Source: Thermoguttaceae bacterium (GTDB lineage: Bacteria > Planctomycetota > Planctomycetia > Pirellulales > Thermoguttaceae). Taken from it: 64,000 nt of DNA. The translations under genes were made by a program, and so were the position numbers. Positions within the stretch are counted from its first letter, which is position 1. Each line of letters starts with the position of its first letter. The notes beneath the pieces were generated by a model. It was given only the letters and a program-made list of their open reading frames with translations, was not told the DNA's origin and ran no database searches. Below are positions 26,948 to 34,875 of the stretch, one piece after another. The DNA lies in NCBI GenBank assembly GCA_017434455.1, contig JAFRFG010000014.1, positions 175,824-239,823 on the forward strand, written 5' to 3'.

Positions 26948-27775
26948 TTACTTATTGCAGTAGTCGATGGCCCGGGCGATCTCGCTTTGCAGATTCCCGC
27001 GGCTGACAATTCGGTCGATGAAGCCGTGTTCGAGGAGAAACTCGCTGGTCTGGAACCCCTTGGGGAGCTCCATTTTGATCGTCGCTTTAATCGTCCGCGG
27101 CCCGGCGAAGCCGATCAGCGCCCGCGGCTCGGCGAAAATCAAATCGCCCAGCGAGGCGAAACTGGCGGCGACCCCTCCCATCGTCGGGTTGGTCAGCACC
27201 GAGATGAACAGCCCGCCGTTTTCCCGGAAGCGGGCCAGGGCGGCGGAGGTCTTCGCCATCTGCATCAGCGAGAGGATCCCCTCGTGCATACGGGCACCGC
27301 CCCCCGAACCGGAGACAATGACCAGCGGCAGACTGCCGGCCTGGGCGCGCTCGATGGCGCGGGTTAATTTTTCGCCGACGACCGAGCCCATGCTCCCCAT
27401 AATGAAGCGCGAGTCGGTCACGCCGAAGGCGACCTTGCGGGCGCGGATACGACCCTGCCCGGTGATCACCGCGTCGTTCAGGCCGGTCGCCGCCTGGTCG
27501 TGGGCCAGACGCTCGGTGTAGCTCTTGCGGTCGCGAAACGCCAGCGGGTCGGCCGGGGTCAAATCGGCGTCCCATTCCTCGAAGGTCCCTTCGTCGAGCA
27601 GCTGAGCAATCCGCTCTTGAGCCGACAGCGGCCAGTGGTACTCGCACTCGGGGCAGACGTTCAGCCGCTTGAGCGCCTCCGGGCGAAAGATCGTCGCGCC
27701 GCAGCCGGGGCATTTGATCCACAGTCCCTCGGGGATGCTGCGTCGGTTTTCGGCGGATGGAGTCGGTTCGGACAT
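26948..27775 (-). CDS. accD: Acetyl-CoA carboxylase carboxyltransferase, beta subunit
   Basis: 275 aa. The beta half of the carboxyltransferase that moves CO2 from biotin to acetyl-CoA in fatty acid synthesis. An N-terminal C4 zinc ribbon (CPGCG...CPECEYH, about residues 19-42) is followed by the crotonase-fold carboxyltransferase domain, with [16 protein letters not shown] and [18 protein letters not shown] forming the oxyanion region. Length fits AccD. It follows rpe by 23 bp. The partner accA is not in this window. Confidence 0.95.
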   Translation of the reverse strand: MSEPTPSAENRRSIPEGLWIKCPGCGATIFRPEALKRLNVCPECEYHWPLSAQERIAQLLDEGTFEEWDADLTPADPLAFRDRKSYTERLAHDQAATGLNDAVITGQGRIRARKVAFGVTDSRFIMGSMGSVVGEKLTRAIERAQAGSLPLVIVSGSGGGARMHEGILSLMQMAKTSAALARFRENGGLFISVLTNPTMGGVAASFASLGDLIFAEPRALIGFAGPRTIKATIKMELPKGFQTSEFLLEHGFIDRIVSRGNLQSEIARAIDYCNK

Positions 27776-27798
27776 ATCGGTGATCCCTTCGGGTCGGT

Positions 27799-28491
27799 TC
27801 AGTACTGCTGCCGGGCCAGATCGCGCAGCCGGTTCATTCGTTCGGTATAGTTATCGGCACCAAAGACGGCGGTTCCGGCAACAAAAAGGTCGATTCCCGC
27901 CGCGGCGGCCGCGGCGACCGTATCCGGGCCGATCCCGCCGTCGATCGACAGAATGGTATCGCCGCGGACGGCCTTTGCCAGGGCGCGGACCTTATCGAGG
28001 ACCTCGCTTTTAAACGCCTGCCCGCCGAACCCCGGCTGGACCGACATCGTCAAAACCAGGTCACACCAATCGAGATACGGGAGAACCGCCTCGACCGGAG
28101 TCCCCGGATTGAGAACCAGCCCCGGGGCGGCCCCCTTCGAGCGAATCGACTCCAGCAGCGCCTCCGGCTGCGGCACCGCCTCGATGTGGAACAAAAGCGT
28201 GTCGGCTCCCGCGTCGATGAACGGCTGGGCGTAGCGCGCCGGGTCGGAGATCATCAGGTGGACATCCAGCGGCAGCTTCGTCACCTTCCGCAGCGAGGCG
28301 ACGACCGGCACCCCGATGCTGATATTGGGGACGAAATGACCATCCATCACGTCGACGTGCAAAACCTTGGCGCCGGCGTCCTCGACTCGGCGCACCTCAT
28401 CGGCCAGGCGGGCGAAATCGGCGGCCAAAAGGGACGGCGCGATCAGCGGCCGCTGTTCTTTTAGGGAGCGGACCCAGTCGAACGATTTCAT
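27799..28491 (-). CDS. rpe: Ribulose-phosphate 3-epimerase
   Basis: 230 aa TIM barrel that interconverts ribulose 5-phosphate and xylulose 5-phosphate in the pentose phosphate pathway. Motifs: [12 protein letters not shown] at the N-terminus; [12 protein letters not shown] (metal His and Asp); [18 protein letters not shown]; and IDGGIGPDT with the second active-site Asp. All expected metal ligands are present and the length is normal. It is the first gene of rpe-accD; a TAAAAT at 28597-28592 (minus strand) about 100 bases upstream could be its -10. Confidence 0.95.
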   Translation of the reverse strand: MKSFDWVRSLKEQRPLIAPSLLAADFARLADEVRRVEDAGAKVLHVDVMDGHFVPNISIGVPVVASLRKVTKLPLDVHLMISDPARYAQPFIDAGADTLLFHIEAVPQPEALLESIRSKGAAPGLVLNPGTPVEAVLPYLDWCDLVLTMSVQPGFGGQAFKSEVLDKVRALAKAVRGDTILSIDGGIGPDTVAAAAAAGIDLFVAGTAVFGADNYTERMNRLRDLARQQY

Positions 28492-28591
28492 CGACGTGCT
28501 TTCTGAGAGTTCTTAAGTGTTCCTCACGCGCGGAAGGCGGCCTTAACCGAACGGCCGCGGACAAAACTCCGCGCTTTGGTCTTCGGCTTCT

Positions 28592-28620
28592 ATTTTATGC
28601 TTTTTATCCCCTAAAATAAA
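28592..28620 (-). promoter_or_regulatory. Candidate promoter for rpe-accD
   Basis: On the minus strand, TTTATT and TAAAAT are separated by 17 bases. The -10 matches at 5 of 6 and the -35 at 3 of 6. It lies in an AT-rich patch that stands out from the GC-rich surroundings. Confidence 0.3.
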
Positions 28621-28684
28621 GGGATGCTTCCCGTGAGAATGGGGACCCGCGGGGAAATGAGGAAAAATTTCCCCTTTGCCCCGC

Positions 28685-28712
28685 TTGACGGGGGGCCGGA
28701 AAAGCGTATACT
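28685..28712 (+). promoter_or_regulatory. Promoter of the tRNA-Ala gene
   Basis: TTGACG (28685-28690) and TATACT (28707-28712) are separated by 16 bases; each matches consensus at 5 of 6. The mature tRNA begins 18 bases after the -10. Confidence 0.6.
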
Positions 28713-28729
28713 CCTTGCCGTCTCACCCC

Positions 28730-28802
28730 GGGGGATTAGCTCAGTTGGGAGAGCGTCTGGCTGGCAGCCAGAAGGTCATCGGTTCGAGCCCGTTATCCTC
28801 CA
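28730..28802 (+). tRNA. tRNA-Ala (anticodon GGC)
   Basis: 73 bases fold into a full cloverleaf: 7-bp acceptor (28730-28736 with 28795-28801), D arm GCTC/GAGC, anticodon stem TCTGG/CCAGA with loop CTGGCAG (anticodon GGC at 28763-28765), and T loop TTCGAGC. G3 pairs with U70 as G-U, the classical alanine identity element, which supports the assignment. The T stem has one T-T mismatch at its second pair. CCA is not encoded. A promoter lies upstream and a hairpin downstream, so it is a single-gene unit. Confidence 0.95.
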
Positions 28803-28816
28803 CTAGCTCCGTTTGC

Positions 28817-28850
28817 CAAGCCCGCCAAGTTCACAGATTTGGCGGGCTTG
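28817..28850 (+). terminator. Terminator of tRNA-Ala
   Basis: A perfect 12-bp stem (CAAGCCCGCCAA / TTGGCGGGCTTG) with a 10-base loop, followed by TTTCGTTT. Confidence 0.8.
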
Positions 28851-29028
28851 TTTCGTTTCCGGCCGCCTCTTTTTTAAACGCCGTCCGCCCTGTTCTTTTT
28901 TCACGATTCACCCTCCGCGTCTCGCGGAGCCCCGTTTCCGGGACCGCTTTTCCGCCCCCCCCGAAAGCTCTTTGGCCGCGGAAGCAGAACGGTCATTACC
29001 TTCCCCGCGGCAACACCCGACGATAAAT

Positions 29029-29052
29029 CTGATTAGCCAGATTGCTAATCAG
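29029..29052. promoter_or_regulatory. Inverted repeat operator, probable ArsR-family site
   Basis: CTGATTAGC and GCTAATCAG are perfect 9-base arms with a 6-base centre. The right arm covers the -35 box (29042-29047) of the promoter of the regulator gene, the geometry expected for autorepression. Confidence 0.65.
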
Positions 29053-29070
29053 CCGCAGCCGCGCTATAAT
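29042..29070 (+). promoter_or_regulatory. Promoter of the arsR-efflux operon
   Basis: TTGCTA (29042-29047) and a perfect TATAAT (29065-29070) are separated by 17 bases. The expected start lies about 40 bases before the regulator ATG. The inverted repeat overlaps the -35. Confidence 0.7.
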
Positions 29071-29116
29071 AACGGGGACGTATCGAAAACACCTTCGAAG
29101 GAGGGAGACGGAAGAT

Positions 29117-29482
29117 ATGGATACGGTGAAAACATTGAAGGCGCTGGCCAATGACACGAGACTGGAAATCGTACGCATGCTGCTCAAAAAGGCGATGTGC
29201 GTCCATGCCCTGGCACACCATTTCCACGTCTCCGAGCCGACCATCTGCGTGCATGTCCGCGTACTGCGGCAAGCGGGGCTCGTGACGGGGGAGCGGAAGG
29301 GTTACTTTGTCCACTATCACGCGAACCGGGAAGCGATACGGGCTCTGGCCGCCCGCTTCGCCGAATTGTCCGCGGTCGAACCGGCTCCCTGCCGAGACTG
29401 CCAGTGCCATACAAAGGGCAGCTGCCGCTGCCGCGCGAAAGGGAAACCGTGCCATGAGACACCATCTAAAGACCGCGGTTAA
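29117..29482 (+). CDS. ArsR-family transcriptional regulator with Cys-rich tail
   Basis: 121 aa from the ATG at 29117, which has GGAAG upstream and starts the standard fold; a longer reading from 29042 would begin inside the promoter and is rejected. Winged helix: LKALANDTRLEIVRMLL, then VHALAHHFHVSEPTICVHVRVLRQAGLV (recognition helix) and GYFVHYHAN (wing). After residue 95 the protein has a Cys/His cluster, CRDCQCHTKGSCRCRAKGKPCHE truncated here in meaning to C-x2-C-x-C-H...C-x-C...C-H, which looks like a metal or thiol sensing site. It probably represses its own operon through the palindrome at 29029-29052. Confidence 0.85.
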   Translation: MDTVKTLKALANDTRLEIVRMLLKKAMCVHALAHHFHVSEPTICVHVRVLRQAGLVTGERKGYFVHYHANREAIRALAARFAELSAVEPAPCRDCQCHTKGSCRCRAKGKPCHETPSKDRG

Positions 29483-30605
29483 ACTTCTGCTGCTTCTGGC
29501 CGCGGCGGGAGCCGCCTATTACCATTTCCGCCTGTCGCCCATCCCCGTCCAGACGACCTCCCCAAAAAGGCAGTCTCTGATGGAGACCGTGTTTGGTACG
29601 GGAACCCTGGAGGTGAAGTCCGTCGTCTCCATCAGCCCGAGAAATACCGGTCAGCTCGCGGAACTGTTCGCCGACCAGGGGGATACGGTCAAAGCGGGAC
29701 AGACGCTCTGTACGATGGTGGCGGACGATTTGAAACAGCAGCTCAAGGTATCCGAGAACGAGCTGGAGGTAACCAGAGCGACGATCAAACGACTGGAGGC
29801 CGAAATCGCCTCCGCGCAGGCGACCTGCGACTACACCGAACTTGCCTTTCAGCGCAGTGAACACCTGTTCAAAGCGAACTTTGAGACGCAGGAGGACTTC
29901 GACAAACGAACCGAGGCTCGGAAAGTGGCCGCGTTCGCCCTTGAACGGGTACAGGCCCAAAAGAGCGAAGCGGAACTGACGATGGCTAAGCAGTCCGCTC
30001 AAATAGAATACAACCGGACAAAACTGGCGGAGACGACGCTGACCTCGCCCTTCGACGGGGTGGTCGTACGGCGCAACCGCGAATGCGGCGCGGTGGTCAA
30101 TCCGGGGGTCTCTATCATGGAGGTCGCCGCGACCAATGAGATATGGGCCACGGTATGGGTTGACGAGACGACTGTCTCGAAGCTGAAGGTTGGGCAGAAG
30201 GCGCAGGTAGTCTTCCGATCGCAGCCGCAGCGGACTTATCCCGCCGCGGTGCGTCGTCTGTCCAGGGAGACAGACCGCGAGACGCGGGAGTTCCTGGTCG
30301 ATCTCGCGCTGGAGGAGCTGCCGGAAAACTGGACGCTGGGACAGCGTCTGGAGGCCCATATTATGATTGGGGAACTGGAGGACAGAATCTGTGTGCCGAC
30401 AAAGATGATTCGCTGGGAAAAGAACAGTCCCTTTGTTCTGGCGCTGGAGAACGGCAAAATTGTCAGGCGTGCGCTGGAACTCGGCCTTCAGACAAAGATG
30501 ATGACGGAAATCGCGAAGGGACTCTCTCTGGAGGACAGACTCGTTCTCAGCCCGGATGAGCATCTGCCGCATATCGGACGAAAAGCGGAGGTGCACGGGC
30601 AATGA
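29454..30605 (+). CDS. Membrane fusion protein (HlyD/DevB-like) of an ABC exporter
   Basis: 383 aa from the ATG at 29454, which overlaps the regulator by 29 bases; earlier in-frame starts would place 49 residues of out-of-character sequence before the membrane anchor. TM anchor at about 7-23, a lipoyl-like half (TGQLAELFADQGDTVKAGQTL), a long coiled-coil hairpin (about 75-180), the second lipoyl half (TSPFDGVVVRRN) and a beta-barrel domain. It is the periplasmic adaptor linking the permease to an outer-membrane channel; no TolC-type gene is nearby. Next gene overlaps by 4 bases (ATGA). Confidence 0.85.
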   Translation: MRHHLKTAVKLLLLLAAAGAAYYHFRLSPIPVQTTSPKRQSLMETVFGTGTLEVKSVVSISPRNTGQLAELFADQGDTVKAGQTLCTMVADDLKQQLKVSENELEVTRATIKRLEAEIASAQATCDYTELAFQRSEHLFKANFETQEDFDKRTEARKVAAFALERVQAQKSEAELTMAKQSAQIEYNRTKLAETTLTSPFDGVVVRRNRECGAVVNPGVSIMEVAATNEIWATVWVDETTVSKLKVGQKAQVVFRSQPQRTYPAAVRRLSRETDRETREFLVDLALEELPENWTLGQRLEAHIMIGELEDRICVPTKMIRWEKNSPFVLALENGKIVRRALELGLQTKMMTEIAKGLSLEDRLVLSPDEHLPHIGRKAEVHGQ

Positions 30606-31804
30606 ACCTCGCCCTCAAGGACATCCGCTTCAAGTTCGGGAGATTCCTGCTCACCACCTTCGGCATCAGTCTGCTGCTGATGGTCGTGATGGGCATGGGC
30701 GGCATCTACAGGGGGCTCATCCAAGAGGCCACGCTGATTATCGACCGCGCGGGCGCGGATATCTGGGTCGTCCAGAAACAGACCAAGGGCCCCTTCGCGG
30801 AAGTGTCGAGTCTGCCGCGCAACATGGAGTACCGCATTGCCGCGATAGAGGGCGTGGAATCGGCGTGCGCGTTTATCTCCCATACGGTCCAGCGCGATTT
30901 TCAGGGACGAGTCATCCGCATGACCATCCAAGGGCTGCCGGACGACGGACAATGGCTTCCCCTGCTCAAGGGGCGGCCCCTCCGCGAGAGTCATTTCGAG
31001 ATGCTTGCCGACAAATCCGCGCAGCTTCCCCTCGGGACGCGGATCCGCCTTGGCAAGGACACCTACGAGGTAGTCGGCATCACAGGCCAGATGAACGCGC
31101 CGTCGGGTGACGCGATGGTTTTTGTCTCCCTCGACGACGCCTTGTCCATCAGGAACGACATACCCGCGGAGGGGATCCGCAGCGAGCGTGAGGCGCGGGT
31201 ACGGCGTTTTGATGCTATGCCGTACGGCAGTACGTCGGCCGAACACGTGGAAATACTCCGAAGCGCGTCGAAACGTCCCGCGGCACTGCCGGGACGGCGC
31301 ATCAGCGCTGTTCTTGTGAAGGTCCGCGAGGGGTGGAACAAGGAGGAGGTGCTTCGCCGCATCCGCGAGCTTCCCGATGTTTCGGCCTACACCGCCGACG
31401 AGCAGCGGCAAATCATGCTGGGCGGCTTCGTCGCGCGTTCGCGCCGCCAAATTCGGCTGTTCCGCACCATTCTGCTGATCGTCTCGACGGTAGTAATGAC
31501 GCTGGTGCTTTTTATGCTTACGATGGACAAGGTCCATGACATCGCGATGCTGAAACTGCTCGGCGCCAGAAACGGGGTCATGATCGAGATGATTCTGACA
31601 CAGGCGCTGCTGATTGGCTGTATCGCCTTCGGCGTCGCCCGCTTCCTTGGGCAGTGGGCCTATCCGCACTTCCCGCGCCGCGTCGTCCTTGTCGCCGCCG
31701 ACCTGTGGCTTCTGTTCGGCATCGTCGTTGGTGTCTCGATCCTCGCCAGTGTGGCGGGCGTGGTGAAGGCGATGCTGACAGACGCGGGGGAGGTACTGTC
31801 ATGA
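30602..31804 (+). CDS. ABC transporter permease, FtsX/MacB/DevC type
   Basis: 400 aa. One N-terminal TM (about 13-35, FLLTTFGISLLLMVVMGMG), a large periplasmic domain (about 40-275), and three C-terminal TMs (LFRTILLIVSTVVMTLVLFM; a helix around ILTQALLIGCIAFG; and LWLLFGIVVGVSILASVAGV), the four-helix FtsX plan. The first helix follows the MNLALKDIRFKFGR cytoplasmic segment typical of DevC. ATGA overlaps on both sides show translational coupling with the adaptor and the ATPase. Confidence 0.87.
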   Translation: MNLALKDIRFKFGRFLLTTFGISLLLMVVMGMGGIYRGLIQEATLIIDRAGADIWVVQKQTKGPFAEVSSLPRNMEYRIAAIEGVESACAFISHTVQRDFQGRVIRMTIQGLPDDGQWLPLLKGRPLRESHFEMLADKSAQLPLGTRIRLGKDTYEVVGITGQMNAPSGDAMVFVSLDDALSIRNDIPAEGIRSEREARVRRFDAMPYGSTSAEHVEILRSASKRPAALPGRRISAVLVKVREGWNKEEVLRRIRELPDVSAYTADEQRQIMLGGFVARSRRQIRLFRTILLIVSTVVMTLVLFMLTMDKVHDIAMLKLLGARNGVMIEMILTQALLIGCIAFGVARFLGQWAYPHFPRRVVLVAADLWLLFGIVVGVSILASVAGVVKAMLTDAGEVLS

Positions 31805-32481
31805 AACAAGCCCTCCTTGCCGAGAATCTCTGCAAGAGATACGGCCGAGGCGACACCGGCGTCACGGCTATGGATAACGTGGCTATTTCCCTGGACACAG
31901 GCGAGGTCGTGGCGCTGCTGGGCCCCTCGGGTGCCGGCAAGTCGACGCTGCTCACCGCGCTTGGCCTCATTCGGCCGCCCGACTCCGGACGCATCGTGAT
32001 CGACGGGACGGTCGTCTTCGATAATGGTTACAAAACGGACGTGCGCGCGTTTCGCCGTTCCAATATCGGCTTCGTCTTCCAGAAGGCGAACCTGCTCCCA
32101 TTCCTTACCGCTCGGGAAAATGTTCAGCTGCCCATGGAACTTGATGATATTTCCGGCGGCAAATCCCGCAGGCGGGCCATGGAGCTGCTGGAACAGTTCG
32201 GGATGGAGAACCGGCAGGGCTTCAAACCGTCCGAACTGTCGGGAGGGCAGCAGCAGCGCGTCGCCATTGCCAGGGCATTGGCCAACTGTCCGAAACTTCT
32301 TTTCGCCGACGAACCCACGGCGGCATTGGACAGCGTGATGGGCCGCAAAGTCATGGAGATGATGAAGCGCGTCGCTCATGACTTCCAAACATCCGTGCTG
32401 GTCGTCACACACGACACGCGCGCGCTCGACGTATTTGACCGAATCCTCCGCATGGAGGACGGCAAAATCGGGGAGAAATAA
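31801..32481 (+). CDS. ABC transporter ATP-binding protein, LolD/MacB/DevA type
   Basis: 226 aa from the ATG at 31801 overlapping the permease stop by 4 bases. Walker A GPSGAGKST, Q-loop VFQKANLLPF, signature LSGGQQQR, Walker B LLFADEPTAALD and H-loop VVTHD are all intact, so it should be an active ATPase. It powers export through the two preceding gene products. Together with the ArsR-type regulator the operon is best read as inducible efflux of a metal or toxic compound; the cargo is unknown. Confidence 0.92.
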   Translation: MKQALLAENLCKRYGRGDTGVTAMDNVAISLDTGEVVALLGPSGAGKSTLLTALGLIRPPDSGRIVIDGTVVFDNGYKTDVRAFRRSNIGFVFQKANLLPFLTARENVQLPMELDDISGGKSRRRAMELLEQFGMENRQGFKPSELSGGQQQRVAIARALANCPKLLFADEPTAALDSVMGRKVMEMMKRVAHDFQTSVLVVTHDTRALDVFDRILRMEDGKIGEK

Positions 32482-32565
32482 GTCTTTTTGGAGGTTACGC
32501 GGCGAGTGTCCTTTTGAGAAAAGTCTCCTGCCGTTCCTCCCGGGGGGAGCGAGATACCCCTCAAG

Positions 32566-32610
32566 AAAAACACGCGCCCCAGCCGACCCTTTGGGGGATC
32601 GATTGGGGCG
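32566..32610 (-). terminator. Probable terminator of tatA
   Basis: On the minus strand CGCCCCA and TGGGGCG pair around a 22-base loop that has its own short CCC/GGG stem; TTTTT follows four bases later. It starts about 40 bases past the tatA stop. Confidence 0.4.
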
Positions 32611-32651
32611 TACTCTTTCTTTGGACGGACTGCCCTTCCAGAAAAGAGCGT

Positions 32652-32867
32652 TTACTCTTCGGAAGAATCTTTGTCGCTGTCGTGAGAGGCCTGCTTGTCG
32701 GCGTCTTTCATCGCGCCTTTGACACCGTCCTCGATGCCGTTGACACCCTTTTTGAACTCGGTCACGCTCTTGCCGAGGGAGCGCATCACGCTGGGAAGAC
32801 GGTTGCCGAAAAGCAGCAGAGCGATGATCAGGACGATCATCAGCTGGACGGGACTCGGTGAGAACAT
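32652..32867 (-). CDS. tatA: Sec-independent protein translocase TatA
   Basis: 71 aa. One N-terminal TM helix (about 7-20, VQLMIVLIIALLLFG), the hinge FGNRLPSVMRSLGKSV, an amphipathic helix and a charged tail ending in DKDSSEE, the standard TatA layout. It polymerises to form the pore for folded Tat substrates such as the two Gfo/Idh proteins of this window. tatB and tatC are not present here; it is a lone gene. Confidence 0.92.
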   Translation of the reverse strand: MFSPSPVQLMIVLIIALLLFGNRLPSVMRSLGKSVTEFKKGVNGIEDGVKGAMKDADKQASHDSDKDSSEE

Positions 32868-33027
32868 AGGTGTATCCCTCTTTACATATCTTGTTTTTGC
32901 GTTGAATCGGCGCTTGAAAAAGCACCGGAGCTTTCAAGAGGAAAGCTCTTCCCCCACAGTCCTCCTATTTTATTCCAACGCCTGGCCATTGTCAAAGGGC
33001 TGGGGAGAAAAAACCGTTAAGAGCGGC

Positions 33028-33057
33028 AAAAACGGCCCTTCCCACGCGCCGAGGGCC
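33028..33057 (-). terminator. Terminator of ribE-rsmA
   Basis: On the minus strand GGCCCT pairs with AGGGCC around a 12-base loop and is followed by GTTTTTG, 15 bases past the rsmA stop. A CCCCCCC/GGGGGG stretch lies just before it. Confidence 0.6.
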
Positions 33058-33071
33058 TCCCCCCGGGGGGG

Positions 33072-34052
33072 TTATTCTTCCTCCCCTTCGGCGTCTCGGC
33101 GGTTCTTTTTTCCCGATTTGTCCGCTTCCAGCAGGTAGAGCGCCCCGTCGGGGAGAAGCCGCCGAACCTGTTCGGCCAGATCGACGATCTTCCTGACCGG
33201 AAGGGCGTCGGCCCGGGCGGTATCGCCCAGGGAAAGCGACGCCATCATCTCGTCGACCTGCTCCTTGCTCAGCCGCCCCTTCACGGCGCTGGAGAGGACC
33301 GAGCGCAAAAACTTGCGGCGGTGGAAGAACAGGGCGCGGACAAACTGGTTGAAGAACTTCAGGTCCGGTATCAGGGAGCGCTTCTGCGGGCTGTCGACAA
33401 TCTGAATGATCGCCGAGTCGACCTTCGGCCGGGGCCAGAAGACCGACGGCGGCATGACGCGGACAATGCGCGGGTTGCCGATCGCCTGCATCCAGACCCC
33501 CAGCGCGCCGTAGGCGCTGGACCTGGGCTTAGCGACGATCCGATCGGCCAGCTCCTTTTGGATGGTGACGGTCATCGAGACCGGCGGGGTCTTCGTCAGA
33601 CAGAGGTTCGACAGCAGCGGGGTCGCCACGGCGTAGGGAAGGTTGGCGCACAGCTTAAAGCGGCGGTTCTCCCCCTTGGCAAGCTCTTCGGCGACGGCAT
33701 CGAGCACCTCGGGATTGAGGGTGTTTTTGTTCTTGAGGATATCGGCGAAGAGAAAACGGATATTCTCTCGGTCGCAGAGCTCCTGCTTCGCCATCTCGTG
33801 CATGATCGGATCGACCTCGACGGTCACCACTTCGGCGGCCTGCTCGGCCATCGCACCTGTGAGCGAACCGGTCCCGGTCCCGACCTCCAGAACGACGTCG
33901 TTTTGATCCAGCTCGGCGGTGTCGCGCAAAAGCCGCAGCAGGTTCAGGTCGATGAGGAAATTCTGCCCCAGCCGGCCGCGCGGGTGGATCCCGAGGGTCT
34001 CGAAACGCCGCATCAGGTAGGTGCGCGTCTGGTTATTGGACGATCCGGTCAT
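33072..34052 (-). CDS. rsmA: 16S rRNA dimethyladenosine transferase
   Basis: 326 aa. Dimethylates two adjacent adenines near the 3' end of 16S rRNA. Motifs: RLGQNFLID; SAM site VLEVGTGTGSLT; NLPYAVATPLL (catalytic NLPY); PRPKVDSAI in the C-terminal domain. The start at 34052 makes an ATGA overlap with ribE; a GTG two codons earlier is less likely. The tail beyond about 300 is longer than in E. coli RsmA, charged and Lys/Arg/Glu-rich (SGKKNRRDAEGEEE). Translationally coupled to ribE. Confidence 0.93.
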   Translation of the reverse strand: MTGSSNNQTRTYLMRRFETLGIHPRGRLGQNFLIDLNLLRLLRDTAELDQNDVVLEVGTGTGSLTGAMAEQAAEVVTVEVDPIMHEMAKQELCDRENIRFLFADILKNKNTLNPEVLDAVAEELAKGENRRFKLCANLPYAVATPLLSNLCLTKTPPVSMTVTIQKELADRIVAKPRSSAYGALGVWMQAIGNPRIVRVMPPSVFWPRPKVDSAIIQIVDSPQKRSLIPDLKFFNQFVRALFFHRRKFLRSVLSSAVKGRLSKEQVDEMMASLSLGDTARADALPVRKIVDLAEQVRRLLPDGALYLLEADKSGKKNRRDAEGEEE

Positions 34053-34648
34053 TCCCACTCCTGGGCCTCAACGAGGCGCTGGACGTATTTGGCGAGGATA
34101 TCGGTCTCGATATTGACGCGGTCGCCGACCTTCTTGCGGCCGAGGGTCGTCACCTTGAGGGTATAAGGAATCAGCGCGACGGAGAACAGCTCCGGCTCGC
34201 AGCGCACCAGCGTCAAGCTGACGCCGTCGACGGCGACCGATCCCTTGGACGCCATCTGGCGCGCCAGCTCTTTGGGGACGCGGAAGTAGTAATCCTGCCA
34301 GTCCCCCATATCGTCGACCTTCTCGAGGACCGCCTGGCCGTCGATATGGCCGCTGACAAAATGCCCGCCCAGCCGCGAGTCGACCTTCAGCGCCAGCTCA
34401 AGGTTCACCGGCGAGCCGCTTTTCAGTTCGCCGAGATTGGTTCGGGCCAGCGTCTCGGGACCGGCCTGGAAGGCAAAGGTATCCCCTTCTTTCTCGATGA
34501 CGGTCAGACAGCAGCCGTTGACCGCGACCGAATCGGCCACGTCGACCTGCGGGGCAATCGCGGCGTCGCGAACGACGATCTTGCACCCCGGCGGTTCGGG
34601 GATGATGGCGGCGACTTCTCCGAGCGCCTCAACGATACCTGAAAACAT
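34049..34648 (-). CDS. ribE: Riboflavin synthase, alpha chain
   Basis: 199 aa. Converts two lumazine molecules into riboflavin. Two lumazine-binding barrels are visible: barrel 1 with MFSGIVEALG and VNGCCLTV, barrel 2 with HFVSGHIDG and VAVDGVSLTLV. The family's MFTGIV start reads MFSGIV. No FMN riboswitch was recognised upstream. It is the first gene of ribE-rsmA. Confidence 0.95.
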   Translation of the reverse strand: MFSGIVEALGEVAAIIPEPPGCKIVVRDAAIAPQVDVADSVAVNGCCLTVIEKEGDTFAFQAGPETLARTNLGELKSGSPVNLELALKVDSRLGGHFVSGHIDGQAVLEKVDDMGDWQDYYFRVPKELARQMASKGSVAVDGVSLTLVRCEPELFSVALIPYTLKVTTLGRKKVGDRVNIETDILAKYVQRLVEAQEWE

Positions 34649-34773
34649 CGGCGTGTTTCTCCTTTGAGAATGGTTTGCGTGACTTCTAACCGATTATGAA
34701 CCACCTATAATCTTAATAGGAATTTCTCTTTTTTAAAGGGAACGGCCGCGGCGTTCTCGGCGCGGCCCGGCGT

Positions 34774-34802
34774 CCTTAAGTACGTTTAACGGTACCCTTA
34801 AG
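34774..34802. repeat. Direct repeat CCTTAAG, 22 bp apart
   Basis: CCTTAAG occurs at 34774-34780 and 34796-34802. The two are two helical turns apart, with GTAC next to each, directly upstream of the -35 box at 34807. Possible activator site. Confidence 0.3.
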
Positions 34803-34806
34803 CGTA

Positions 34807-34834
34807 TTGCCAACGCAATCAAAAAGACGATAAT
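34807..34834 (+). promoter_or_regulatory. Candidate promoter for the larA-like/yggS operon
   Basis: TTGCCA (34807-34812) and GATAAT (34829-34834) are separated by 16 bases, about 42 bases before the ATG at 34876. Confidence 0.45.
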
Positions 34835-34875
34835 CGAAAGGACATTTTGAAGAAGTCCATCGGGGAAAAAACGCG

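Noticed and set aside
28624..28806. Short reading frame covering the tRNA
   Set aside because: The translation is the typical by-product of a tRNA sequence; the cloverleaf explains it.
34649..34875. FMN riboswitch upstream of ribE
   Set aside because: The conserved RFN sequence blocks are not present in the upstream region.
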